A stretch of DNA of 31,625 nucleotides. Source: a virus. Both the position numbers and the translations under genes were made by a program. The stretch lies in the IMG/VR virus record IMGVR_UViG_3300020421_001872, positions 1 to 31,625 of that record; one strand, 5' to 3'. The notes below the pieces were generated by a model. It searched no databases and had not been told where the DNA came from. It saw only the letters and a program-made list of their open reading frames with translations. This document shows, in pieces, positions 23,701 through 30,736 of the stretch (its first letter is position 1; every line of letters starts with the position of its first letter).

Positions 23701-25379
23701 CCGCATTTAAAGGTGCAGGTGTAGACGCACAAGCACCAGAAGAAACACCAGATGATGATCCAACTCCTCCAGAAGGCGGAGATACTCCTCCAGGTGGCGA
23801 TACACCTCCAGGTGGTGGAGAAGAACCTAAACCAGGCGAAGAACCTAAACCAGGCGAAGAACCTAAACCAGGCGAAGAACCTAAAGGTGGTGCTACAGGC
23901 GGTGGTGCCGGTGGTGCTACAGGCGGAAAAGAAACACCTAAAGGAGCAACAGGTGGAACAGATGGCAATGCATTTGATCCAAACAAACCAGACAATCCAA
24001 ATATTAGGAAAGCACCTCAAGTAGATGCACAAGGCAAAAGAACTGGTGGACTGATTTTTGATCCTCAAAATGAAACATATTATGTATATGGTACAGACGG
24101 GAACTTATATCCAGCAGATAAAAGTGGTAAAGTAACAGACAGAAAACCACTTAATAATGATAGTTTACAAGCAAAAAGAATTCAAGGTATATTCACTCCA
24201 GGTATGGAAATAGATCCTAAAACAGGTGAAGAGAAACCACGTGGTGGTGGTCAAGTTGGCAATCCAAAAGGAACAGAACCTGAACTAGATCCAGTAACAG
24301 GAAAGCCAGTTGGGTTAATTAGAAAAGGTATGCAAGCCGTTGGTAAAGCATTAGGCGGACCTTTAGCAAAAGCCACAAGAGGCGACAAAGATGCAGGTGG
24401 CTTGCAAAAAGCAGGCGGAGTAGTTGGTGCAGGCGTTGGTAGAGCAATGGGTGCCGTTGCTAAAGGCTTAGGCAAATTAGCAGGTGGCAGTAATACACCA
24501 GCACAACCTAATCCAAACGATACAAACAATGATGGTAAAGATGATAAAACAGGTAAACCTGTAACTCCACTTATCAACCCAGGACCAGGCACACCTCCAC
24601 CAGGTACAGCACCAAAACCTACTACACCTCCAGTTGATACAAACAAAGATGGTGTTGATGATAAAACTGGTGCAGAAGTAGATGCAGACGGTGACGGTAA
24701 AAATGATGTTACAAAGAAACCAGTTAAACCAGGAAACAGACCACAAGGTGGCGGTAGACAAAAAGGTGAGTTAAGTCAAACACCCGGTGCTATTAAAAAA
24801 CGTCAAGCAAGAGCAGACGCAAAAGCAAAAGCACAGGCAGATGCAAACAAAGATGGTAAAGATGATGCAACTGGAGAACCTATTCAGCAACAACCAGCAA
24901 CAGCAGGGCAACCTAATGTAGGTGGTAAAGGTGCCGCTCAAGCAGATGCACAAGCAGGTGATATTGCCGCAAGAAAAGATGCAGTTGCACAGAGTAAAGC
25001 ACAAAAAGGTGCAATTACTCCACAAGACCATCAATTAATAAGAAATGATTTAGCCGCACTGGCGCAGACTAAAGATCCAAAAATTGCAAGAAAAATTGCA
25101 GACAAATTAAGTGCATACAAAGACCAAGGAACAGATGTATCAGATTATGCAAATTCCTTAAATGCTGTACAAAAGAAAGCAGGTATTAAAGGAACAGCGG
25201 CAAAAAGTGCTAGAGCATTACGTTCTGAAGCATATCAGTTTATGAACAGCATACTAGAATCTGTAAATTTAACTTGGCAAGATATAGGTTATGATGTTAT
25301 AATGTTAGAAGAACAAACAGAATATGTATATCTAGTCCCTGCAGGATTACAAAGGATTAGAGAGTTAGCCGGTGTATAA
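20757..25379 (+). CDS. Giant (1540-aa) LysM-containing repeat protein, probable virion component
   Basis: Order of parts: helical N-terminus (1-140); Ala/Gly-rich hydrophobic stretch (about 145-225) like membrane-inserting segments; LysM domain (about 343-388, YEVQDGDNLSMIAYNNN), which binds peptidoglycan sugars; Asp-rich loop DYDGDGKID (551-559) resembling an EF-hand or dockerin; helical middle; second Gly/Ala stretch (about 886-923); Pro/Gly/Glu-rich linker with PGEEPK repeats (about 1022-1045); third Gly/Ala stretch (about 1195-1243); Asp-rich NDGKDD-type loops near 1255, 1294 and 1362; helical C-terminus. The loops resemble thrombospondin-type-3 or EF-hand calcium sites. There is no lysozyme or amidase motif. 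A structural or ejected protein that meets the cell wall is the best guess, based on LysM plus hydrophobic segments and the late position. Confidence 0.8.
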   Translation: MTIQIRNDINLITESIAINEAWQELPLEVREDLKTLVQELKRLDEAPLQPDQIQTVFSQMVTNRGEGGNTQQLAKKVQAQLTPLFAKITGNPKLKAVLSKVGNAVPIDGIKKMVAKLPDPAGKAATNVVAQIQRGAQTIENDEDVAAFKGMMMLVITIGMGAAGVGGPAMLGVIGTAAVFRTVVDSAIKAAAGGTVADVGKTAAAGLAKGAIAGAVGMAIGELANELFPPEVSQSFMSADGTEIDFNQLEAYNVADVSELTPESAGELLKAQGAFEQMIKSSAMDGADFTDEQIEIIKQANQDLADKITGLGGQDQLEELSGLTGSDLEQVTTARANITFADYEVQDGDNLSMIAYNNNVAVDDLVQANPDIEDLNNIQPGQTIKIPPNLGSGALNPDDISDLDALTDPQDTYRGGVGAGDDAVDQAAIGKAQDQFGMNAVDTNIDPDSALGAAGAGGEVDLTGLELSPEAEKVLSTFKVDPASLDNNGPALGELMQRSGLTDEQATEILTKAGASPANIESTVAQAREFAGPVDPSIDLDAPEGDFDTSDYDGDGKIDAIDKTVSSQGSVSAAELKQAGMNLDTIQELGPESMEVLNGLDLDPETLESVKQWIEIEKTLDVEKFMGQEISAENILSTEYGPVAQQALDDSGATVDSFAMKDASTLQSTIKITLPGMDSPLEGIASYDIQNNGAVFSTDVQLTANPMGDWADSLTPEQADAIFGLKDLPSGLSDINTAVDSTAQNLLKAVAVPAAVVAVKSSDEAVQELQKRTKETKESFVHPQWKELLSEEIGPEFDAFAKEYGDEVAVYAMFEWYNKWIKEHTIVLEGFEHLQEYKLVENIESLLKEAPGDEEQASLIPPAGSTQAPATPAGAGVQDTGKEKGGVVRGIGKAFRKATGAIGKGVAGAVGGAINVLVKPILNSAPVKGFLNKIQQAVGMQGAIDPAKLQTDYEGAGSPTDSDEVGKFLIKNAGATKGEVDAAFKGAGVDAQAPEETPDDDPTPPEGGDTPPGGDTPPGGGEEPKPGEEPKPGEEPKPGEEPKGGATGGGAGGATGGKETPKGATGGTDGNAFDPNKPDNPNIRKAPQVDAQGKRTGGLIFDPQNETYYVYGTDGNLYPADKSGKVTDRKPLNNDSLQAKRIQGIFTPGMEIDPKTGEEKPRGGGQVGNPKGTEPELDPVTGKPVGLIRKGMQAVGKALGGPLAKATRGDKDAGGLQKAGGVVGAGVGRAMGAVAKGLGKLAGGSNTPAQPNPNDTNNDGKDDKTGKPVTPLINPGPGTPPPGTAPKPTTPPVDTNKDGVDDKTGAEVDADGDGKNDVTKKPVKPGNRPQGGGRQKGELSQTPGAIKKRQARADAKAKAQADANKDGKDDATGEPIQQQPATAGQPNVGGKGAAQADAQAGDIAARKDAVAQSKAQKGAITPQDHQLIRNDLAALAQTKDPKIARKIADKLSAYKDQGTDVSDYANSLNAVQKKAGIKGTAAKSARALRSEAYQFMNSILESVNLTWQDIGYDVIMLEEQTEYVYLVPAGLQRIRELAGV
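23820..23886 (+). repeat. 18-bp tandem repeat encoding PGEEPK units
   Basis: Three identical 18-bp copies (unit GAAGAACCTAAACCAGGC) and a partial fourth, 23820-23886, in frame inside the giant gene. They encode the repeating PGEEPK in a flexible linker. Such repeats can change copy number by slippage without breaking the frame. Confidence 0.9.
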
Positions 25380-26674
25380 TGAAATTTGTAGAAATATCAA
25401 AACCTTTAGTAACACAACTACTTTCTGAAAGTTTAATACTTGAAGCAGAAGGTAAAAATACTCATCTAGAACATCTAGAAGATAATATCTTCAATAAAGG
25501 TTTTGCAGGAGCCAAAGAAGCAGTAAATTATCTATACAGTTTACATCAAATGCTAGAAGGCAATTCAAAAGAAGCAGTAAGCATGACAACTAAGTGGGAC
25601 GGTGCACCAGCCATTGTGGCAGGCAAGGATCCTGAAACAGGTAAATTTTTTGTAGGTACTAAAGGTGTATTTGCCAAAAAAGCAAAAATTAATTTTACTG
25701 ATAAAGACATAGATATTAATCATGCAGATGTAGGCGATAAAGACGGAAGTGGTTTAAGAAAAAAACTTAAACTTGCATTACAATATTTAAACAGATTAAA
25801 TTGGGACACAGTTGCACAAGGAGACATGTTGTTTGCAGGACCTGAGGATATCGAATCTGCTACAATAGACGGGGAAGAATATATTGCATTCAAACCCAAC
25901 ACAATTACCTATGCAATACCTAAAGACAGTGATTTAGCAAAACAAATAACAGGTTCAGGATTTGGTATTGTATGGCATACAGAATATGTAGGCGGGCCTA
26001 CATTAGCAGACACAACTGCCAAGTTTGGATTTGACAGTAGTGTATTAGGACAAGCAAATGGTGTGTGGCATAGAGACGCCACAATAAAAGATTTAAGTGG
26101 TACAGTTACACTTACAAGTGAAGAAAGTGCAGATGTATTACAAGCAATTAAAGAAGCAGATACATATTTAAAAAGTATAGACAATGAAACATTTAGTTGG
26201 CTTGAAAAAGGGAATGATTTAATAGGTAAAGATTTTTTACAACAGTTAAAAGCACATGTAAACAATGCCATTAGAGCAGGTGGATTTGAACAAAATCCTA
26301 CAAAGTTTGCACAAAGTTTTGTACAAAAATACATAGACTTTATGACCAAAGAAATAGACAAAGTAAAAACTCAAGCAACTAAAGATAAGAAAACAGACCT
26401 TATGGTTCAAGGTGTAAAATTTATTAAAGAACATGTTGAAGGTATAGTTGCAGTTTATGATTTGTATCTTAAAATCATAGAAGCAAAAGTAAAATTGTTA
26501 AATAAACTAGGAACGTTACAACAAATACCTACATTTATTAAAAGTGAAAAAGGTTATGAAGTAACAGGAGAAGAAGGTTTTGTTGCAGTAGACAGAATGG
26601 GTAATGCATTAAAACTAGTAGATAGATTAGAATTTAGTAGGCAGAATTTTCAAACAGGAATGCCAGGAAAATAA
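25379..26674 (+). CDS. Conserved phage protein with ligase/nucleotidyltransferase-like motifs
   Basis: 431 residues, start overlapping the previous stop. The N-terminal half contains MTTKWDGAPAIV (Lys72-Trp-Asp74-Gly75), which fits motif I (KxDG) of covalent nucleotidyltransferases such as ATP-dependent DNA and RNA ligases; GTKGVF follows; then QGDMLFAG (147-154), like motif III; and EYIAFKP (168-174), possibly like motif IV. The C-terminal half is helical and lacks a known domain. I think relatives occur in the late blocks of cyanophages as an uncharacterised family (possibly DUF6267). Ligase-like activity is an inference from short motifs. Confidence 0.75.
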   Translation: MKFVEISKPLVTQLLSESLILEAEGKNTHLEHLEDNIFNKGFAGAKEAVNYLYSLHQMLEGNSKEAVSMTTKWDGAPAIVAGKDPETGKFFVGTKGVFAKKAKINFTDKDIDINHADVGDKDGSGLRKKLKLALQYLNRLNWDTVAQGDMLFAGPEDIESATIDGEEYIAFKPNTITYAIPKDSDLAKQITGSGFGIVWHTEYVGGPTLADTTAKFGFDSSVLGQANGVWHRDATIKDLSGTVTLTSEESADVLQAIKEADTYLKSIDNETFSWLEKGNDLIGKDFLQQLKAHVNNAIRAGGFEQNPTKFAQSFVQKYIDFMTKEIDKVKTQATKDKKTDLMVQGVKFIKEHVEGIVAVYDLYLKIIEAKVKLLNKLGTLQQIPTFIKSEKGYEVTGEEGFVAVDRMGNALKLVDRLEFSRQNFQTGMPGK

Positions 26675-27441
26675 TGGAATTAGAATTTGTAAACCAAGAA
26701 ATAAGTGAAAGTAAACTGTTTAGATTTACAGGTTCTTTCTCACGTCTTACTGGTAGAGATATTGCAGATTTATTATACTTGCAAACATTGAGTGTAATAA
26801 TGTTTTCTAAAGATAGTGAACAACAGGATTACGCAGTTGCTTATGCAAGAAAAAGTACTGCATACGGACCTTTTGCATTGTTTAGAACACATGCAACAGA
26901 TATCTACATGTTGTCTTATGCGATTAAACAATCAGATAATAGTAGTTTAAAAATAAGCGGTAAAGACAGAAGATTCTTAGACGGACTACAATTTAACAAT
27001 AGACAATATTACAACTTCCTAAGAAAGTTAGGGCAGACTGCACCTACAAGAAGTGAAGTAAGTTCTTTCCTAATAAGATTAGAAAGACAATTAGACATCA
27101 AAGACTCACAGTACAAATTGTATAGACGTTTGATAGTTGACTGGAGTGATTTAAAATACTCACAGAAACAAATGGTAGTGGCTAGAATCATGCAAAAAAT
27201 GAGAATAAAAGCCAGACCTAGTGAAGTATTTCAACACTTAGTTGCTATGAAAACAACTAGGGCATACAAAGAGCCTAAGAAAAAATCAGACACACTAAAA
27301 AGAACAGCCGCTACTGTTGGCGGTGCATACGTTGGAAGTAAAGTCATTCCAAAACTAACCAAGGGTAAACTTGGCTCAAAGACTGGTGCTGGTATAGGTG
27401 CAATAGCAGGTTATTGGGCAAGTGGCAGAAAAAAACTTTAA
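26674..27441 (+). CDS. Late conserved hypothetical, probable structural/assembly protein
   Basis: 255 residues, start overlapping the previous stop and end overlapping the next GTG start by 20 bases. The main part is helical and basic (RLTGRDIADLLYLQTL, RKLGQTAPTRSEVSSFLIRLERQ). The C-terminus (about 200-255) is Lys/Gly-rich with two Gly-rich hydrophobic segments (VGGAYVGSKV, GAGIGAIAGYWASG). No catalytic motif was seen. It sits in the giant-protein operon, so a virion role is likely. I recall similar late genes in cyanophages but no named function. Confidence 0.78.
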   Translation: MELEFVNQEISESKLFRFTGSFSRLTGRDIADLLYLQTLSVIMFSKDSEQQDYAVAYARKSTAYGPFALFRTHATDIYMLSYAIKQSDNSSLKISGKDRRFLDGLQFNNRQYYNFLRKLGQTAPTRSEVSSFLIRLERQLDIKDSQYKLYRRLIVDWSDLKYSQKQMVVARIMQKMRIKARPSEVFQHLVAMKTTRAYKEPKKKSDTLKRTAATVGGAYVGSKVIPKLTKGKLGSKTGAGIGAIAGYWASGRKKL

Positions 27442-28636
27442 ACATTTATTAAGTTTATCTCCTCCTAGAACAGGGACTACCTATCTTTTTGATTTGTTTG
27501 CTTCTATTCCACAAGTAAGAGAAAAGACAGCAGTATTAGGTGGCTGGGATAGACTGATGGATGAAGCATATAATGTAATGTCAGCAGACGATATAAGGAA
27601 CAAACCTATATTTGATGTACCTAGAAGAACACATGCTAAAGAAAATGTTGCTATTCATCATGTAATGAGAAAGGGTGTTGTGAGCCCTACATATATACCT
27701 TCAAGTAATTTTACTAATGGACTTACAGTAAATGTTGAAAACTATTGTAGAATGTTCAATGCAAAAGATAATCAAACATGTTTATCTATAAACCCTGCAA
27801 TACACGATAATTCTGTAGAGATAGATAATAATCTTACAGAAAAAAAATTAAAAAAAGTAATTAAAGACTTTTCAAATACCGCAGAGCAAACTGTTGAATG
27901 CTTACAAGAATACACTGATATTAAAAAAGATGTATTTTTAAAATTAACATTAGACTTTATGCAAGTGTGTGATACAAAAATTTTAATTGGTATGCGTGAA
28001 CCTTTTGTAACTTTTGAAAAAAATATTGAATTAAAAACCAATATGTACAAAAGATATCTACAACTTTTAAAAGCCAGAGATTTTAAAAAACTTTTTTCAA
28101 TTAGTAAAAAGAATCCAAACTATACATTCTCTCCTAATATAAGAAATGATGATAAACAATACGAAACACTTTTAAATATTATGGAAGAAAGACTAGTATT
28201 AGATGATGTAATAAACAAACAAATTACTAACGGAGTCTTTGATTTAGAGGAACATAAAGATACTGCACCTTCTTACGTGGCAGTAATGGAACAACTGTAT
28301 CCGAATTTTGAAGATTATATATTTTTTGCAGAATGGTTTAAATTTTTAACTAAATTCACAATGTATGAACAATTAGAAAGTGTAATAACTTTTAAAGGCA
28401 TTGACACTATAATATACAATATGGACGATTTAAATGATGCAACACAGTTGCATAGTAAATTTAATTTATTCGATAGTGTAGAACAAATACAAACTTCTGA
28501 TTTTTATGCAAAAAGAAATAATGAAATGAAAAACTTTTTAGATACAAAAGAAAAATTTCATAATTTAAAATTAAATATGGATTTCATAGATGCAGTACAA
28601 AAGAAATCAAATGACATATATAACAGTTATAGATAA
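27422..28636 (+). CDS. Sulfotransferase-like protein
   Basis: 404 residues from GTG 27422, overlapping the previous gene by 20 bases. The N-terminus, LLSLSPPRTGTTYLFDLF (Arg16-Thr17-Gly18-Thr19), matches the PAPS 5'-phosphosulfate loop of sulfotransferases. KILIGMREPFVTFEKNIE (around residues 194-211) is a candidate 3'-phosphate segment (R-x-P plus downstream residue). These enzymes move sulfate from PAPS to sugars, proteins or small molecules. The rest is helical and Asn/Lys rich. No signal peptide, so cytoplasmic. It is the last gene before a new late promoter. It may modify a virion or surface glycan, but the acceptor cannot be read. Confidence 0.7.
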   Translation: MAEKNFKHLLSLSPPRTGTTYLFDLFASIPQVREKTAVLGGWDRLMDEAYNVMSADDIRNKPIFDVPRRTHAKENVAIHHVMRKGVVSPTYIPSSNFTNGLTVNVENYCRMFNAKDNQTCLSINPAIHDNSVEIDNNLTEKKLKKVIKDFSNTAEQTVECLQEYTDIKKDVFLKLTLDFMQVCDTKILIGMREPFVTFEKNIELKTNMYKRYLQLLKARDFKKLFSISKKNPNYTFSPNIRNDDKQYETLLNIMEERLVLDDVINKQITNGVFDLEEHKDTAPSYVAVMEQLYPNFEDYIFFAEWFKFLTKFTMYEQLESVITFKGIDTIIYNMDDLNDATQLHSKFNLFDSVEQIQTSDFYAKRNNEMKNFLDTKEKFHNLKLNMDFIDAVQKKSNDIYNSYR

Positions 28637-28639
28637 ATA
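28632..28639 (+). promoter_or_regulatory. Late promoter motif GATAAATA placing the start on the ATG of the next gene
   Basis: GATAAATA overlaps the stop of the sulfotransferase gene. T4 spacing predicts the start at 28645, exactly the A of the ATG of the next gene, which has no ribosome site. Confidence 0.55.
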
Positions 28640-28644
28640 GTAGT

Positions 28645-29229
28645 ATGAAAATATCAGAAGTAATCATTGTTGAAGATGTAAACGAATTAGTTAGGCAAGA
28701 ACTTGAAGATAAAATTGGTCCTATAAATAAAAGAAGACCTGGTTGGGAAAACGTAAACACACCATTAATTTTATCAACAGCAAAAGGTTATGCTACAACA
28801 GGTGGACCTAGTATGACTCCAGGATTGGCTGTAGACTTGGCTATTGAAGAAGTTCATCCTGAATTTAAAGACAAAATGAAAGCAAAGTTTGGTTATAAAC
28901 GTGATAAACCAGGCGTAGACAATGATAGATTAAAAACAAGTTTTGATGGTGGCAATAGCAGTGATGATTCAAGAAACAGACAAGATGCTATTGGCAGAAA
29001 CTTAAAACACGATAGATATTATGGCACCGATGAACCAGAAGACCTAGGTAAAAGAGTTGGTATTGCTAAACGGTTTAAAGATGTAGATTCAATTAGAAAA
29101 ACTAAAAGTCCTACAAAATTTGCAAAAGCGGCGGCTGGAACATTAAGAGATTTAGAAAGAAGTGTTTCAAAAGTAAGAGCACTAGCACCACAAACTCAAA
29201 AAGGCGTTAATTTCAAGAAAAACTACTAA
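28645..29229 (+). CDS. Late hypothetical protein, basic
   Basis: 194 residues beginning MKISEVIIVEDVNELVRQEL, an N-terminus of the kind common in small marine T4-like phage virion proteins. The rest is basic, hydrophilic and Gly/Asp/Arg rich (FDGGNSSDDSRNRQDAIGRNLK), with helix KFAKAAAGTLRDLERSVSKVRAL near the end. There is no membrane segment or catalytic motif. Another TATAAATA occurs inside the gene at 28722. Probable virion protein by promoter type and composition. Confidence 0.75.
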   Translation: MKISEVIIVEDVNELVRQELEDKIGPINKRRPGWENVNTPLILSTAKGYATTGGPSMTPGLAVDLAIEEVHPEFKDKMKAKFGYKRDKPGVDNDRLKTSFDGGNSSDDSRNRQDAIGRNLKHDRYYGTDEPEDLGKRVGIAKRFKDVDSIRKTKSPTKFAKAAAGTLRDLERSVSKVRALAPQTQKGVNFKKNY

Positions 29230-29353
29230 TAATATTCCATTATTACTATACTTTAAATTCCTTATATATTCGATAAATACTTTTATCCAAAGTATGTTCT
29301 TAAAAACGGTGGTGGTTTAGAGACCACGAACATACAAACAGTAGGAGACTATC
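29230..29353 (+). promoter_or_regulatory. Late promoter (GATAAATA, 29272-29279) and hairpin leader
   Basis: GATAAATAC at 29272-29279 predicts a start near 29285. The leader then forms an 8-bp stem GTATGTTC (29292-29299) with GAACATAC (29328-29335), enclosing a stem GTGGT (29312-29316) with ACCAC (29323-29327) that abuts the outer stem on its 3' side. A ribosome site TAGGAG lies after it, before ATG 29354. Such 5' structures can stabilise abundant late mRNAs or regulate translation. Confidence 0.6.
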
Positions 29354-29686
29354 ATGGCACAAACTAGAGTAAATGGTGCAGTTCTTGATAACAGTCAACT
29401 TATGGTTGGTACTTTAAGTCACTTCATTATTGATGAAGTAGATGGTACTGACAATATTAGCCAATTTGGTTACTCAGCAGGAGCGGCCCAAAAAGGTGAA
29501 TTAGTAGTTCAAGGTATATCAACAATTTGTACTCCAGTACTAATCAACAGCATTTCTGCAACAGTAATGCATGTTGCTGTTGAAGGTTCCCCTACCGCGG
29601 CTAGATTACTAGCGGCTATTCAACCAATGCTTACAGGTAACGGTGCAAACGCAACGGTAACTGCAGGAGAATATAGAGTAGTGTAA
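29354..29686 (+). CDS. Small late MAQTR protein, probable virion component (first copy)
   Basis: 110 residues beginning MAQTRVNGAVLDNSQLMVG. It is Ala/Gly/Thr-rich and of beta composition, with no membrane segment. AGGAGA lies 8 bases upstream, and the gene has its own late promoter and terminator, as expected for a highly expressed virion protein. Its first 15 bases (ATGGCACAAACTAGA) are identical to those of the next gene, but similarity beyond the start is not obvious. Function unknown. Confidence 0.8.
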   Translation: MAQTRVNGAVLDNSQLMVGTLSHFIIDEVDGTDNISQFGYSAGAAQKGELVVQGISTICTPVLINSISATVMHVAVEGSPTAARLLAAIQPMLTGNGANATVTAGEYRVV

Positions 29687-29690
29687 CCTA

Positions 29691-29738
29691 AAAAGTTTAG
29701 AACTTTTAAAATCCCCGCCTTGTGTGGGGATTTTTTTT
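29691..29738 (+). terminator. Rho-independent terminator after the first MAQTR gene
   Basis: The stem AAATCCCC with GGGGATTT (29709-29716 / 29726-29733), a GCCTTGTGT loop, and eight T (29731-29738) form a standard terminator. A 7-bp AAAAGTT-TAG-AACTTTT hairpin (29691-29707) precedes it. Confidence 0.9.
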
Positions 29739-29760
29739 GACTTGTTAATCTATGTAATGT

Positions 29761-29768
29761 GATAAATA
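29761..29768 (+). promoter_or_regulatory. Late promoter motif GATAAATA before second MAQTR gene
   Basis: GATAAATACAG right after the terminator; predicted start near 29774, about 21 bases before ATG 29795, with AGGAGA between. A TTGACT at 29737-29742 also lies nearby, but without a good -10. Confidence 0.7.
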
Positions 29769-29794
29769 CAGTTATTACATACACAGGAGACAGT

Positions 29795-30199
29795 ATGGCA
29801 CAAACTAGAACGGGAGCAATGGCATCCGTAGAAGTATTAACAGGTAACATTGAGTTTTTTACTTTGTTCACTTCTTTAGACATAACAGCATCAGGAAATT
29901 TTGCAGACAATAGTCAAAAAGATTTTGAAAGTGTTGTACAAGTTATAGGAATGAGAGCAATGCCAACTGTGATGAATAATCCAGTTCAACTTAATGGAGT
30001 AGGTACAAACCAATTGGAAAATTTTGGTGCACCTACATTAACTGGAGCAGGTTATATTTTTAAATTTGCTACAGAAGTACCAAATGCTCATACAGTAGAC
30101 ACACTTAAAGATGAATTAAATGGTGTAGTGCTAAATGCAGGCACCATAGATACTAAAAGTTCCGTAAATATGGAATTTACTAAACAGGATTTATTATAA
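29795..30199 (+). CDS. Small late MAQTR protein, probable virion component (second copy)
   Basis: 134 residues from ATG 29795, with AGGAGA upstream; an in-frame GTG at 29759 lies before the late promoter's predicted start and is rejected. The product begins MAQTRTGAMASVEVLTGNIEFF, is beta-rich, and has no membrane segment. It shares its first 15 bases and promoter style with the previous gene, suggesting common expression control. A virion role is likely. Confidence 0.8.
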   Translation: MAQTRTGAMASVEVLTGNIEFFTLFTSLDITASGNFADNSQKDFESVVQVIGMRAMPTVMNNPVQLNGVGTNQLENFGAPTLTGAGYIFKFATEVPNAHTVDTLKDELNGVVLNAGTIDTKSSVNMEFTKQDLL

Positions 30200-30200
30200 G

Positions 30201-30449
30201 ATGAAAAAACCTGAACCAGAAACAAAGCCAGTTGAAAAACAGGTGTATGCTGATTCTAGTAATTTAGAAGCACATATAATTGCTGACATGTTGCGTATTG
30301 AAAGTATTACTACTGAATTACGTGAATTTAAAAATGATACTAAAAGTCGTTTAGACAAAATTGAAAATTGGCTAATTGCTATTGTGGGTACAAGTTTTAC
30401 AACTCTAATTGCATTAGTTGTTGGTTTATTAATCAATATGGTAGGATAA
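30201..30449 (+). CDS. Coiled-coil protein with C-terminal membrane anchor, XhlA/holin-like
   Basis: 82 residues. The N-terminal part is hydrophilic; residues about 22-55 form a likely coiled coil (HIIADMLRIESITTELREFKNDTKSRLDKIENW), and 58-80 a hydrophobic helix (IAIVGTSFTTLIALVVGLLINMV). Short soluble coil plus C-terminal anchor resembles the XhlA/holin-associated family. It starts 1 base after the previous stop and ends 1 base before the next ATG. A lysis role is plausible, but the sequence alone cannot separate it from a small membrane structural protein. Confidence 0.75.
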   Translation: MKKPEPETKPVEKQVYADSSNLEAHIIADMLRIESITTELREFKNDTKSRLDKIENWLIAIVGTSFTTLIALVVGLLINMVG

Positions 30450-30450
30450 T

Positions 30451-30732
30451 ATGTTAATTAGTGATTTAACAGAAGAACAAATTACCGAAGCCAGAATGGT
30501 CTGGCGTAGAATGGGTAAAACAATTAAACGTGCTGTTCGTTGTACAAGTGGTAGGCGTAAAGGTAGAGTTGTGAGTAAACCTTCACAATGTACAGCACCT
30601 ATCAATATGAAAAAACGTATGGTGCTTAAAAGAACAAAAGCCAGAATGGGCAAACGTCTTAGTAGAATTAGTCAAAGAACTAAAAGAATGAATCCAGCGG
30701 CTAGAAGATTAAAACAACTTAACAGAAGATAA
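30451..30732 (+). CDS. Small very basic protein, likely virion or DNA-binding
   Basis: 93 residues, rich in Arg and Lys throughout (MVWRRMGKTIKRAVRCTSGRRKGRVV; the C-terminus ends RRLKQLNRR). Two Cys residues (in RCTSG and SQCTAP). I recall similar proteins in marine T4-like phages (…SGRRKGR…PSQC…) with no known function. It probably binds DNA or RNA or sits in the capsid. It starts 1 base after the previous stop, so it is co-translated. Confidence 0.78.
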   Translation: MLISDLTEEQITEARMVWRRMGKTIKRAVRCTSGRRKGRVVSKPSQCTAPINMKKRMVLKRTKARMGKRLSRISQRTKRMNPAARRLKQLNRR

Positions 30733-30736
30733 ACGC

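Noticed and set aside
20915-25034. Many long frames opposite or offset to the giant gene, such as 23612-23995 and 24251-24646 on the minus strand and 23752-24024 on the + strand
   Set aside because: They are low-complexity shadows of the repetitive giant gene, with no ribosome sites or promoters of their own.
28722-28729. TATAAATA inside the gene at 28645
   Set aside because: It falls on the codons ATA AAT AAA inside the gene with no start codon or ribosome site suitably placed downstream; probably chance in AT-rich DNA.
29759-29794. GTG start at 29759 for the second MAQTR gene
   Set aside because: It would place the late promoter and AGGAGA inside the coding sequence; ATG 29795 has the ribosome site and the conserved MAQTR start.
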